Source of the DNA: Marinobacterium litorale DSM 23545 | GTDB lineage: Bacteria > Pseudomonadota > Gammaproteobacteria > Pseudomonadales > Balneatricaceae | DNA length: 44,196 bases | Assembly (NCBI RefSeq): GCF_000428985.1 | Contig: NZ_AUAZ01000034.1 | Coordinates: 1-44,196 of the forward strand | Direction: 5' to 3' | Part shown: positions 25,815 to 33,831 of the stretch, piece after piece | How the letters are laid out: every line of letters begins with the position of its first letter | Numbering within the stretch: position 1 is the stretch's first letter | Notes under the pieces: model-generated | Told to the model about the DNA's origin: nothing | Database searches by the model: none | The model's input: only the letters and a program-made list of their open reading frames with translations | Program-made: the position numbers and the translations under genes

Positions 25815-26954
25815 ATGGCAAATTCATGGCGCATAGCAGCCCTGGCCGATAAACACCGTGCTCTGGGCTCAAACCTGGAAGACTGGAACGGCATGCCAAC
25901 GGCATGGACCTACAGCGAGAGCGGCTACACCCTGGCCGATGAACATGAGGCGATCCGCACCAAGGCGGGCTTGATGGATGTATCGGGACTGAAGAAAGTC
26001 CACTACGTCGGCCCCCATGCAGAAAGCCTGCTGGAGTGGGCAACAACCCGGGATATCTCCAAGCTTTACCCGGGTAAAGCGGTCTACGCCACCATGCTCA
26101 ATGATGGCGGCAAGTTCATCGATGACTGCGTAATTTACCGGACCGGCCCTAACGCCTTTATGGTGGTGCACGGCACCGGACGCGGTTACGAGCAGCTGAC
26201 TCAAGCGGCACTGGGTAAGAACGTGGCGGTGCTGTTTGATGATGACCTGCACGACCTTTCACTGCAGGGTCCGGCCGCAGTGGACTTTCTGGCAGAGCAT
26301 ATCGATGGAATTCGCGACCTGCCCTACTTCCACCACACCCACGCCCGACTGTTTGGTTGCCCAATCACCATTTCACGGACTGGCTATACCGGTGAGCGGG
26401 GCTACGAAATCTTCTGCAAGGCCGCCGATGCCGAATGCCTGTGGGACAATATCCTCGAGCACGGAAAAGAGTTTGGCATTATCCCCTGCTCGTTCACCGC
26501 GCTGGACTGGCTTCGCACGGAAAGCTACCTGCTGTTCTACCCGTTCGATAACTCCGAAATGTATCCGTTCGAAAACGAGCCGGCCGGCGATACGCTGTGG
26601 GAGCTGGGACTGGACTTCACCGTCTCCAAAGATAAAACGGAATTCTGCGGGGCTTACGAACACTTCCGCCTGCAGGGTAAAGAGCGCTTCAAGATCTTCG
26701 GCGTACTGCTCGACGGCAAGGAAGCCGCTGGCGAAGGCGATGAGCTCTGGGCTGACGGCAAGAAGGTCGGGGTTATCACCTGTGCCATGTACTCCCGTCT
26801 GACCGACCGCTCCATGGCGATCGCGCGTCTGGAGGTTCCCTACGCCGAGCAGGGTACCCCGCTGCAGGTTAAAGGCAGCCTCGACGTATCGGCCATCGCC
26901 CATACGCTCCCGTTTGACGATCCAGAGAAGAAAAAGCGTACGGCCAAGGGGTAA
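25815..26954 (+). CDS. dmmD: GcvT-like THF-dependent aminomethyltransferase (DmmD candidate)
   Basis: A 379-residue folate-binding protein of the GcvT fold, cytosolic. Visible family parts are GLMDVSGLKKVHYVGPHAESLLEWATTRDI (N-terminal), the MLNDGGKFIDDCVIYR strand pair, SLQGPAAVDFL, SRTGYTGERGYEIFC and the C-terminal VGVITCAMYSRLTDRSMAIARL. In marine methylamine degraders an extra gene, dmmD, accompanies dimethylamine monooxygenase and is needed for growth on methylamines. A GcvT-like THF acceptor for the formaldehyde carbon fits that role, but the identity with dmmD is inference. It is unlike the glycine-cleavage GcvT in having no gcvH/P neighbours. The gene is divergent from purU and 12 kb from dmmABC. 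Confidence 0.8.
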   Translation: MANSWRIAALADKHRALGSNLEDWNGMPTAWTYSESGYTLADEHEAIRTKAGLMDVSGLKKVHYVGPHAESLLEWATTRDISKLYPGKAVYATMLNDGGKFIDDCVIYRTGPNAFMVVHGTGRGYEQLTQAALGKNVAVLFDDDLHDLSLQGPAAVDFLAEHIDGIRDLPYFHHTHARLFGCPITISRTGYTGERGYEIFCKAADAECLWDNILEHGKEFGIIPCSFTALDWLRTESYLLFYPFDNSEMYPFENEPAGDTLWELGLDFTVSKDKTEFCGAYEHFRLQGKERFKIFGVLLDGKEAAGEGDELWADGKKVGVITCAMYSRLTDRSMAIARLEVPYAEQGTPLQVKGSLDVSAIAHTLPFDDPEKKKRTAKG

Positions 26955-26961
26955 AGCAACA

Positions 26962-26987
26962 AGGGAGGGTGCCCAAGGCCCCTCCCT
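26962..26987. terminator. Bidirectional hairpin between dmmD and eutC
   Basis: AGGGAGGG...CCCTCCCT stem in the 35-nt gap between the convergent dmmD and eutC stops. There is no strong T-run on either side, so it is probably a moderate bidirectional terminator. Confidence 0.55.
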
Positions 26988-26989
26988 GA

Positions 26990-27796
26990 TCAATCGAGCA
27001 GGAAATTCCCCCGCCCCGTTCCCTCAAGTGCATCCGCCTCACCCGATTCATCTTTAAGTGCTACGCCTGAAAGCCGGCGTTTACGCGATTCCCTGACCAG
27101 CCACATCAACCGCCCTGTCGCATCTTCTGCCGAAATGCCCGCCGTTCGTATATTGGAGATGCAGTTGCGGTAAGCGTCGGTCAGGCCCACGCGCGGATTC
27201 CAGGTGTAGTAGATGCCCAGGCTGTCGGGAGAGCTGAGCCCGGGGCGCTCACCAACCAACAGAATAACCATTCGACTGCCCAGCAGCTCGCCCACCTCAT
27301 CGCCGACGGCAACACGCCCCTGCTGCACAATACAGACCGGTGTCCGGCTCAGCCCCTCGGCGTCCAGCTCCCGGTCTATCGCTGCGGCCACAACCGCTGC
27401 ATGGCGCTGGACCGCTGTTGAGGAAAGGCCATCGGCAATCACGATAGTGGCATCCTTCTCCCCATGGCGTTCATGTATCTGCTTGAGCAATGCACCCGAC
27501 TGCGCATCCAGACGACGTCCTTTATCGGGCCGCTGCAAATAAACCGCTCGATCTGTAGCCTGACTGTGCAACCTCAGACTCTCAAGCCCCTGTTCACTCA
27601 GTTGTTGCTCAAGCTGATCAATATCCAACGGGATATGGACCGCGTCCCGGGCCCGGGCATGGGCTTGCTGAAACTCCAGTTGAGGCTCGGTGGGCTGACT
27701 GACGCCACTGCGCCCCAGACCGATGCGGGCATCGGTATATCGACGCAAACTGGCCCAACTGTTGGGTGTAACGATTGCCTTTTTATCCACAGACAT
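26990..27796 (-). CDS. eutC: Ethanolamine ammonia-lyase small subunit
   Basis: A 268-residue subunit of the B12-dependent enzyme that converts ethanolamine to acetaldehyde and ammonium. Conserved EutC blocks are TDARIGLGRSGVSQPT near the N-terminus, DGLSSTAVQRHA, VGEL-LGSRMVILLVGERPGLSSPDSLGIY and YRNCISNIR. I chose ATG 27796, which lies seven bases after the eutB stop with GAGGT upstream; a longer frame would run into eutB. It is the second gene of a two-gene eutBC unit. No other eut genes (reactivase eutA, shell, aldehyde dehydrogenase) are present, so it is not a microcompartment locus. Confidence 0.95.
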   Translation of the reverse strand: MSVDKKAIVTPNSWASLRRYTDARIGLGRSGVSQPTEPQLEFQQAHARARDAVHIPLDIDQLEQQLSEQGLESLRLHSQATDRAVYLQRPDKGRRLDAQSGALLKQIHERHGEKDATIVIADGLSSTAVQRHAAVVAAAIDRELDAEGLSRTPVCIVQQGRVAVGDEVGELLGSRMVILLVGERPGLSSPDSLGIYYTWNPRVGLTDAYRNCISNIRTAGISAEDATGRLMWLVRESRKRRLSGVALKDESGEADALEGTGRGNFLLD

Positions 27797-27803
27797 GGGC
27801 ACC

Positions 27804-29189
27804 TCAAAGCTGTGACTGTATATGCGCAAAAGGCGCGGGCAGCTTCTCACCGCCGGCAAGCACACCTCCAGCGTCGAAAACTCCCATCGTTTCCAGCCAG
27901 CTTTCAAACTCCGGCGCGGGTGGTTTATTCAGTACCTGGCGCAGATAGAGCGCATCATGGAACGAGGTGGTTTGATAGTTGAGCATGATGTCATCGGATC
28001 CGGGGATGCCCATGATGAAGTTGATCCCCGCCACACCCAGCTGTGTCAGCAACATATCCATGTCATCCTGATCTGCTTCGGCGTGGTTGGTGTAGCAGAT
28101 ATCGCACCCCATCGGCAGCCCCAGCAGCTTGCCGCAGAAATGATCCTCAAGGCCGGCGCGGATGATCTGCTTACCGTCATAGAGGTACTCGGGCCCGATA
28201 AAGCCGACCACGGTATTCACCAGTAACGGATCGAAACGCCGGGCGACGGCATACGCTCTGGCTTCACAGGTCTGTTGATCGACGCCATGATGCGCGTTCG
28301 CCGACAGGGCACTGCCCTGCCCGGTCTCGAAGTACATGACATTTTGCCCGACGGTACCACGACCCAGTTCCAGTGCGGCCCGGTGGGCCTGATCGAGAAT
28401 AGACAGGTTGATACCGAAACTTTCATTGGCCGCCTGCGTACCTGCAATCGACTGAAAAACCAGATCCACAGGTGCTCCCCGGTTGATCGCCTCAAGATGC
28501 GTGGTGACATGGGTCAGCACGCAGGACTGGGTGGGTATCTCGTAACGCTGGATCACATCATCCAGCAGATGCATCAGCCGGGTCACGGCATGGTAATTGT
28601 CGGTAGCCGGATTGATCCCGATTACCGCATCACCGTTTGCGTACAAGAGACCGTCAAGCACGCTGGCGGCAACACCGGCCGGATCGTCGGTGGGATGGTT
28701 GGGTTGCAACCGGGTCGAGAAACGGCCTTTGAGCCCAAGCGTATCGCGAAACGCGGTGACGACCTCGATTTTCTGCGCCACCAGAATCAGGTCCTGCACA
28801 CGCATGATTTTCGAGACGGCAGCCACCATCTCAGGTGTCAGACCCGGCGCCAGTGCCTTTAATGTCTGGCTGTTGGCGTGATCGGACAGCAGCCAGTCGC
28901 GGAACTCGCCCACCGTCAGGTGAGCAACCGCGGTAAAGGCTTCCGGGTCATGGCTGTCGATAATCAGTCGCGTCACCTCATCCTGCTCATAGGGAATAAG
29001 CGCTTCATTCAAAAAACTGCTCAGTGGGAGATCAGCCAGGCAGCGCTGGGCCGCCACCCGCTCCGTGGCATTTTCGGCGGCGATACCGGCCAGACAATCT
29101 CCTGAGCGCAGCGGTGTCGCCCTGGCCATCAGCGTTTTCAGGTCATTAAACCGGTAACGTGTTGAACCAATATCGAACTGATAACTCAT
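27804..29189 (-). CDS. eutB: Ethanolamine ammonia-lyase large subunit
   Basis: A 461-residue TIM-barrel subunit that binds adenosylcobalamin and ethanolamine. Substrate-site residues known from E. coli EutB are kept: FSTRLQPN (Arg, Gln), GDAVIGINPATDN (Asn), MYFETGQGSALSA (Glu), and the late GSDDIMLNYQT block. I chose ATG 29189 (GGAG eight bases upstream) over a start 42 bases earlier. It lies between eutC and a small membrane-protein gene plus amt copy 2, all on the minus strand, with a strong palindrome before it. The ammonium it releases would be handled by the adjacent Amt protein. An activity on another amino alcohol is possible but not indicated by the residues. Confidence 0.96.
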   Translation of the reverse strand: MSYQFDIGSTRYRFNDLKTLMARATPLRSGDCLAGIAAENATERVAAQRCLADLPLSSFLNEALIPYEQDEVTRLIIDSHDPEAFTAVAHLTVGEFRDWLLSDHANSQTLKALAPGLTPEMVAAVSKIMRVQDLILVAQKIEVVTAFRDTLGLKGRFSTRLQPNHPTDDPAGVAASVLDGLLYANGDAVIGINPATDNYHAVTRLMHLLDDVIQRYEIPTQSCVLTHVTTHLEAINRGAPVDLVFQSIAGTQAANESFGINLSILDQAHRAALELGRGTVGQNVMYFETGQGSALSANAHHGVDQQTCEARAYAVARRFDPLLVNTVVGFIGPEYLYDGKQIIRAGLEDHFCGKLLGLPMGCDICYTNHAEADQDDMDMLLTQLGVAGINFIMGIPGSDDIMLNYQTTSFHDALYLRQVLNKPPAPEFESWLETMGVFDAGGVLAGGEKLPAPFAHIQSQL

Positions 29190-29237
29190 CGGATCGACTC
29201 CGCGAAAGTATTTAGTGCGCGTATGGGCCAAACGTGC

Positions 29238-29263
29238 CGAGGGGGCGATTAATCGCCCCCTCG
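29238..29263. terminator. Perfect 26-nt palindrome upstream of eutB
   Basis: A fully symmetrical 26-nt palindrome with arms CGAGGGGGCGATT / AATCGCCCCCTCG. It lies between the small membrane-protein gene and eutB. It could be an attenuator or terminator with read-through into eutBC; there is no long U-tract. A protein-binding site is also possible. Confidence 0.6.
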
Positions 29264-29279
29264 TTCAGATCGTTTCAGA

Positions 29280-29447
29280 TCACTTATGCTTGTCGAAGGC
29301 GTCCTTCTCATGCTTCATGATGCTGATGTTCAGATAGAGATAGATGCCAACCGCCGCGGCCAGACTTATCGCCATCCCCATCGGGCTATCCGAGAACGTG
29401 AAGTACGCGGCCACGTTGTCCCAGCTACTGATCGGACTTGAAAACAT
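29280..29447 (-). CDS. Small single-pass membrane protein, 55 residues
   Basis: An open frame of 55 codons with AGGAG six bases before ATG 29447. The protein starts MFSSPISSWDNVAAYFTFSD and has one hydrophobic helix at about residues 23-42 (MGMAISLAAAVGIYLYLNIS). It ends in a charged tail (KHEKDAFDKHK). Codon use is like its neighbours. It lies 98 nt downstream of amt copy 2 and 90 nt upstream of eutB, on the same strand. I do not recognise a family. An accessory subunit of the neighbouring ammonium transporter is a possibility by position only. Confidence 0.72.
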   Translation of the reverse strand: MFSSPISSWDNVAAYFTFSDSPMGMAISLAAAVGIYLYLNISIMKHEKDAFDKHK

Positions 29448-29459
29448 ATGATTCTCCTC

Positions 29460-29476
29460 GGTGCATCTGATGCACC
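29460..29476. repeat. 7-3-7 inverted repeat before the small ORF
   Basis: GGTGCAT-CTG-ATGCACC, a perfect inverted repeat just upstream of the ribosome site of the 55-residue gene and downstream of amt copy 2. It may be an RNA hairpin controlling the small gene. The halves resemble an NtrC site turned inside out, so I do not call it an NtrC site. Confidence 0.45.
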
Positions 29477-29545
29477 CATGATTACGCGTTATGGAGTCTT
29501 ACGGGCGCTACCTGTCAGGTAACCAGGCAGCGCCGGTGTCCTTTA

Positions 29546-30874
29546 TCAGGCCAGTTTTTCCGATTCGCTCGGGGTAATAGTCCCCTCGACAACACGGTTG
29601 GCCGGTACAGTTTCCGGGTACGGCTTGGCCGGAATTTCGACCAGATCCAGACCCAGCACTTCAACATGGGGCGGTACACGCAGTGCATTGAACTTTTTCA
29701 GTGCAAAGGAGATACCCCACCCCGGGATAAAGCCTGTCAGCGCCATCACAACGGCACCCAGCAACTGACCGGTGAAGGTGATGTCCGGCAGTTCACCGAT
29801 ATTCGGGTAGGCAGAGGCAACCACGCCCACCAGCACCACACCGTAGAAGCCACAGAAACCGTGTACGGCAACAGCGCCCACGGCATCATCAATGCCCAGC
29901 TTCTCGATCCAGCGACCGACGATCGGCATCAGCACACCGCCGCTTGCCGCCAATACGAAGGTCAGGCCCGGGTAGTAGAGATCCAGACCCGCAGCCACGG
30001 TGATGATCCCTGCCAGACCACCGGACATGGTCCAGAAAGGCTCACGGGAAGAAAGGTATGCACCGATCACGCCACCGGCAAAGCCCATCAGGGTATTGAA
30101 GCCAAAGGCAGACAGGTTAGTCGGGTTACCGTAGATGGTGGTCCAGCCGGTATCACCGCCATTGAATATAATGCAGCCACCCAGGAAGCCGAAGAAACCG
30201 ACGATGATCATCATCAGGCCAATCAGCGACATCGGCAGACTGTGCGGCGGGATGTACATCGCCACCCCATCCTTGAATTTACCAACGCGGGCACCCAGGT
30301 TCATCAGCACGCCCAGTGCAAAGAAGCCTGCGACCGCATGGACGACGCCGGATGCGCCCACATCGTGATAACCAAACTCGGTCAACAACCAGCCACTCGG
30401 GTGCCAGCCCCAGGCACCGGCCAGGATCCAGACCGCAGAACCCAGGATTGCGGCCAGTATGAGGAATGCACTCAAGCGGATACGCTCAATAACGGCACCG
30501 GACAGGATGGAACCTGTGGTCGCACCGAACAGTGCAAACGCCGCGAAGAAGATACCAGTGCCCATGTCCTGGACATTCGGTCCCATGCTCATGCTCCAGG
30601 GCAGCGCCGCCGAGGCATCAATGGGAATCAAACCGTTCGGGAAGGCGTTATAGATCCACCAGCCGAAGAAGTAGAAGGTAGGGATAATCACCGACAGGGT
30701 CAGGATGTTTTTCATCCCGGATGTCAGCGCGTTCTTGACGCGTGAAGCGCCGATCTCATAGGCCAAGAAGCCTGCGTGGATCATGAACATGATGGCCGTG
30801 CACCACCAGTAAAACACTTCGACATTCATCGCCTGATGCATCTCGAAGGTGCTTTGCAGGGTTTCCAAAGTCAT
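29546..30874 (-). CDS. Ammonium transporter (Amt family), copy 2
   Basis: A 442-residue inner-membrane ammonium channel, clearly a different subgroup from copy 1. Conserved parts include MFMIHAGFLAYEIGASRVKNAL, the GASGVVHAVAGFFALG helix with the first pore His, FLGGCIIFNGGDTGWTTIYG, and AVGAVAVHGFCGFYGVVL with the second pore His. A short cytosolic tail follows. No glnK is adjacent. It is transcribed toward the small membrane-protein gene and eutBC from a sigma-54-like promoter 130 nt upstream. Uptake of ammonium or methylammonium is possible; some Amt proteins accept methylammonium, which would be relevant here, but specificity cannot be read. Confidence 0.93.
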   Translation of the reverse strand: MTLETLQSTFEMHQAMNVEVFYWWCTAIMFMIHAGFLAYEIGASRVKNALTSGMKNILTLSVIIPTFYFFGWWIYNAFPNGLIPIDASAALPWSMSMGPNVQDMGTGIFFAAFALFGATTGSILSGAVIERIRLSAFLILAAILGSAVWILAGAWGWHPSGWLLTEFGYHDVGASGVVHAVAGFFALGVLMNLGARVGKFKDGVAMYIPPHSLPMSLIGLMMIIVGFFGFLGGCIIFNGGDTGWTTIYGNPTNLSAFGFNTLMGFAGGVIGAYLSSREPFWTMSGGLAGIITVAAGLDLYYPGLTFVLAASGGVLMPIVGRWIEKLGIDDAVGAVAVHGFCGFYGVVLVGVVASAYPNIGELPDITFTGQLLGAVVMALTGFIPGWGISFALKKFNALRVPPHVEVLGLDLVEIPAKPYPETVPANRVVEGTITPSESEKLA

Positions 30875-30990
30875 TGGTTCATCCTCATATGCAACACAGA
30901 ATTAGTCATGCGCTACACCAGAAAACCTTCAAAACGGATGAAGCATTTACTGAGTAGCGCCTGTTGTTTATTTCTTTAAACGAATTATTA

Positions 30991-31023
30991 TTTCCCATCA
31001 GTAAAGGCAATCCATGTGCCAAA
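30991..31023 (-). promoter_or_regulatory. Sigma-54-type promoter of amt copy 2 with adjacent dyad
   Basis: On the minus strand TTGGCACATGGATTGCC is nearly the sigma-54 consensus with GG-N10-GC spacing (GC at 31007-31008). Directly downstream is a dyad that reads TTTCCC-ATC-AGTAAA on the plus strand (30991-31005). This is the strongest -24/-12 element in the window. Confidence 0.75.
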
Positions 31024-31150
31024 TTTGCAGAATCCAGGTATAAAACCTTCCTCGTATATGTAGTTATATGTTTATAAAGCGGTTTTTTATTTAGCCGTTG
31101 CAGTTGCCTGAATCAGGGACTGGCAGCCCACTCATTTTGGCCGGAGACAG

Positions 31151-31180
31151 TGGTTAAAAACTGTGCTCTTTTTTTAACCA
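31151..31180. repeat. 10-10-10 inverted repeat between tdm and amt copy 2
   Basis: TGGTTAAAAA, a 10-nt spacer, then TTTTTAACCA: a perfect inverted repeat 32 nt past the tdm stop and about 130-150 nt upstream of the amt copy 2 promoter. It could be the tdm 3' hairpin or an activator site. The remainder of the 337-bp gap holds the promoter and no gene. Confidence 0.5.
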
Positions 31181-31211
31181 GCGCCCCGTTATCGCGCAGT
31201 CCGTCCACCCG

Positions 31212-33551
31212 TTAGCTGCGCACCCGGATACGTTCAGGGTCGTGGAACGGCAGCACTACAACCTGACCGGGCAGTCGTTTCTGATGGCCATCAAGCTGAC
31301 CGACTTCGAGCGCGGTGCCAGGCTCGGCAAAGTCGGGTTGAACGCGCACAAGCGCGATGGTTTTTCCGATCAATGGCGAGCGCGTTGCACTGGTAACAAC
31401 ACCCACCGGGTAACGCCCGTTGTACAGGGCATCGCCATGGGCAACGGCGTCTTCGCTATCGAGTACCAGCCCCATCAGCTTCTGACGATTCGCTGCGGGT
31501 ACACGCTCCAGTGCTGCTCGACCAACAAAGTCGTCCTCTTTGGTTTTAAGCGGGACAGTGAAGCCAATACCCGCCTCATAGGGGTCGGTCTCGGGGCAGA
31601 ACTCATAGCCGGCGAAGATCAGCCCAGCCTCGATACGCAGCATATCCAGCGCATCGAATCCCAACGGTGCCAGCCCCAACGGTTCACCCTCTCGCCAGAT
31701 CGCATCCCAAACCTGCTCACCGTCATTCGGGTGGCACCAGACTTCAAAGCCCAGTTCCCCGGTATAACCGGTTCTCGATATCATCACCGGTCGGCCATCG
31801 GGCCCACCCAGGCGCCCAACCGTGAAGTGGAACCAGGCCAGTTCCGACACCGGTGTGCGTGCTTCAGGGGTCCAGATAAGCTCAGTCAACAGCTGTCGGC
31901 TCAAGGGGCCCTGGACCGCCAGGTTATGCAGTTGATCAGTGGACTCCTGTATGCGCACCCGGTAGCCCTCGCGAGCTGCCAGCTCCCGTAGCCAGACACC
32001 GGTATAGGGGTCACCACAAATCCAGCGAAACGCCTGATCCTCCAACCGAAACAGGGTGCCATCATCGATCATGCCGCCGGTTTCATGACAGATCGCCGAA
32101 TACACCACCGCCCCGACGGCCAAGCGACGTACGTTTCGCGTCAACGCTTTCTGCAACAGCGCTTCTGCATCGGGGCCGGTCACCTCAAACTTGCGCAGTG
32201 GCGACAGATCCATCACGGCAACGCGTTCACGACAGGCCAGGTATTCGGCACGCGCGCCCCAGCCATCAAATTCAGTGGGTACCCAATACCCGCGATACTC
32301 GCTGAAATGCCGGGTCAATGCGGATGTGCGGGCATGAAAGGCTGTTTGCTGGGTCATTCGAGCGGGCTCCTCGGGACGGTTTCGATAGGCGATAGCGCGG
32401 GGAAAACTTGCCTCAGCCGCGTAAATACGGACATGAATATCGGTGGGGAACCAGCCATTGGCCGGATCGATATCATCGGGACAGGCAGAAGAAACGCAGA
32501 GCAGACCCCGACTTGCGCGCATCAATACGTAGTCGCCGGGCCGGGACCAGGGCTCGTCCATGCCGATGGTGCCGCAGGGCTCGGCGCTGGTGTTGAAAAA
32601 GAAGTTGATCGCCGGCCAACCGGCGCGCGGCTCCACACCGTACTCTTTCAGCGCGCGGTTAAAGTTATCGGTGCAGCTGATATGACCAAAGTACCCGGCA
32701 TCCTCGTAATACTTGGGCGTACAGGCCAAAAGGAAGCTGTCATGCCTGCCAACCGTATCCTGCACCAGCTCCAACATGGCCTTCATACGCTGATCGTAAA
32801 AGCGGGAGTAAAGCCCCGGTTGCGGCAGTGCAGTGCCGGAGAGCGTGCGGGTTGCCGTGGCATCCAGCGTAATTTCTTGTCCCTGACGTAACGCCTCCAG
32901 ATCAAAAGCGATAAAGTCGGAACACTGCTTGCCGGCCACATCCGAGATCTGAATCCACTCGCCCGCCTTGACTTCATACGCCCGGGCACTGGAGTGCGGC
33001 ACATGGACCTCACGCACCGGCTGTGCATCTGTGTACTCCGGAGAAAAAGGTTCGGGCAGTTGCTCGATGCCAAGCGATTGAAAACTGTGCGTCAACAACA
33101 ACTCACCGGGCGCAGTTTGCTCGTCCACCTGCATGGGCAAAGCGGGCGCAAGCACCAGAATATCCAGCGGCGACGCCCCCTCGGAAAGCGTCAGTTCGAA
33201 AGGCATCTGCTCAGGCGTGATGCACAGGCCTTCAATTAACAGCGGATCGCCAGAACCGGCAACCTCCAGTAAAGACGATAACCTGTCAGCACCGCTGCCG
33301 GGATGTTCCAACTGAGCACGAAAAAGTTCCGCCGACTCCAGCCGCCGTCCGTAACGCTCCTTGAGCTGATCCGCCGTATATCGATTAAGGCCCAGGATCT
33401 CACAACACTGAACGTGATCAGGGCTATCGATGACAAGCATCTCTCCGGCAGAAAGCCTAAGCCTCATACCATCCTGGCCGGCGACGATAAGAGAACGTGA
33501 CCGCACAGCCCCCCACCAGCCTTCGCCTGCGCTTTGCTCCATCACTGTCAT
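31212..33551 (-). CDS. tdm: Trimethylamine N-oxide demethylase (aldolase)
   Basis: A 779-residue two-part protein. The N-terminal half carries a DUF1989-type domain (about residues 195-400) with Cys residues in DVAGKQCSDFIAFD and further on in CTDNF, EPCGTIG and LLCVSSACPDD, the type of site that binds zinc in Tdm. The C-terminal half is a GcvT-like THF-binding domain (MDLSPLRKFEVTGPDAEALL, SRTGYTGELGFEVWC, VGVVTSATRSPLIGKTIALVR). The enzyme splits TMAO to dimethylamine and formaldehyde, and the folate domain probably captures the formaldehyde. I chose ATG 33551 with GGAGG eight bases upstream; a GTG at 33560 overlaps that site. Tmm, which makes TMAO, is encoded 3 kb away. Confidence 0.94.
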   Translation of the reverse strand: MTVMEQSAGEGWWGAVRSRSLIVAGQDGMRLRLSAGEMLVIDSPDHVQCCEILGLNRYTADQLKERYGRRLESAELFRAQLEHPGSGADRLSSLLEVAGSGDPLLIEGLCITPEQMPFELTLSEGASPLDILVLAPALPMQVDEQTAPGELLLTHSFQSLGIEQLPEPFSPEYTDAQPVREVHVPHSSARAYEVKAGEWIQISDVAGKQCSDFIAFDLEALRQGQEITLDATATRTLSGTALPQPGLYSRFYDQRMKAMLELVQDTVGRHDSFLLACTPKYYEDAGYFGHISCTDNFNRALKEYGVEPRAGWPAINFFFNTSAEPCGTIGMDEPWSRPGDYVLMRASRGLLCVSSACPDDIDPANGWFPTDIHVRIYAAEASFPRAIAYRNRPEEPARMTQQTAFHARTSALTRHFSEYRGYWVPTEFDGWGARAEYLACRERVAVMDLSPLRKFEVTGPDAEALLQKALTRNVRRLAVGAVVYSAICHETGGMIDDGTLFRLEDQAFRWICGDPYTGVWLRELAAREGYRVRIQESTDQLHNLAVQGPLSRQLLTELIWTPEARTPVSELAWFHFTVGRLGGPDGRPVMISRTGYTGELGFEVWCHPNDGEQVWDAIWREGEPLGLAPLGFDALDMLRIEAGLIFAGYEFCPETDPYEAGIGFTVPLKTKEDDFVGRAALERVPAANRQKLMGLVLDSEDAVAHGDALYNGRYPVGVVTSATRSPLIGKTIALVRVQPDFAEPGTALEVGQLDGHQKRLPGQVVVLPFHDPERIRVRS

Positions 33552-33682
33552 GCTTTCCACCTCCCATCGATTTGGGGCTTGCCCGGCTCATGCATCACTA
33601 TTCAGGGTTCATCTGAGTGCATCCGCCGCCTGCAAGCGCCAAGCTGGTGCGCTTTTGAACCTATCTGGAGCGACACCGATTA

Positions 33683-33697
33683 ATAACTGATGGGAAA
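33683..33697. promoter_or_regulatory. Weak copy of the recurring dyad upstream of tdm
   Basis: On the minus strand TTTCCC-ATC-AGTTAT; the left half and spacer match the amt copy 2 site exactly but the right half is degenerate. No -24/-12 element is adjacent, so control by the same regulator is uncertain. Confidence 0.3.
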
Positions 33698-33742
33698 AAA
33701 TCTTTACTTACAATGCCTGCGCGTTCAATTCGTCCGTGGTTA

Positions 33743-33758
33743 TACCCCCTTAGGGGTA
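33743..33758. promoter_or_regulatory. NarL-type 7-2-7 palindrome
   Basis: TACCCCC-TT-AGGGGTA matches the paired heptamer layout (TACYYMT-N2-AKRRGTA) bound by NarL-family response regulators, with only the outermost Y/M positions relaxed. It sits between tdm and the histidine kinase gene, whose operon encodes a NarL-family regulator. Confidence 0.55.
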
Positions 33759-33769
33759 AAGCGCAGAAA

Positions 33770-33786
33770 CTGGCATATTTGCTGCT
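33770..33786 (+). promoter_or_regulatory. Possible sigma-54-type promoter of the sensor operon
   Basis: CTGGCATATTTGCTGCT has GG-N10-GC spacing (GG 33772-33773, GC 33784-33785) and lies about 46 nt before the kinase start, just downstream of the NarL-type palindrome. The -12 half has one mismatch. There is no TTTCC dyad here. Confidence 0.4.
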
Positions 33787-33831
33787 CATCCATAGTCACT
33801 ATTTGTCCGCCCATGTGCAGGATATGGCCCT

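Noticed and set aside
29460-29476. GGTGCAT-CTG-ATGCACC read as an NtrC site
   Set aside because: The half-sites are in the opposite order to the NtrC consensus (TGCACC...GGTGCA).
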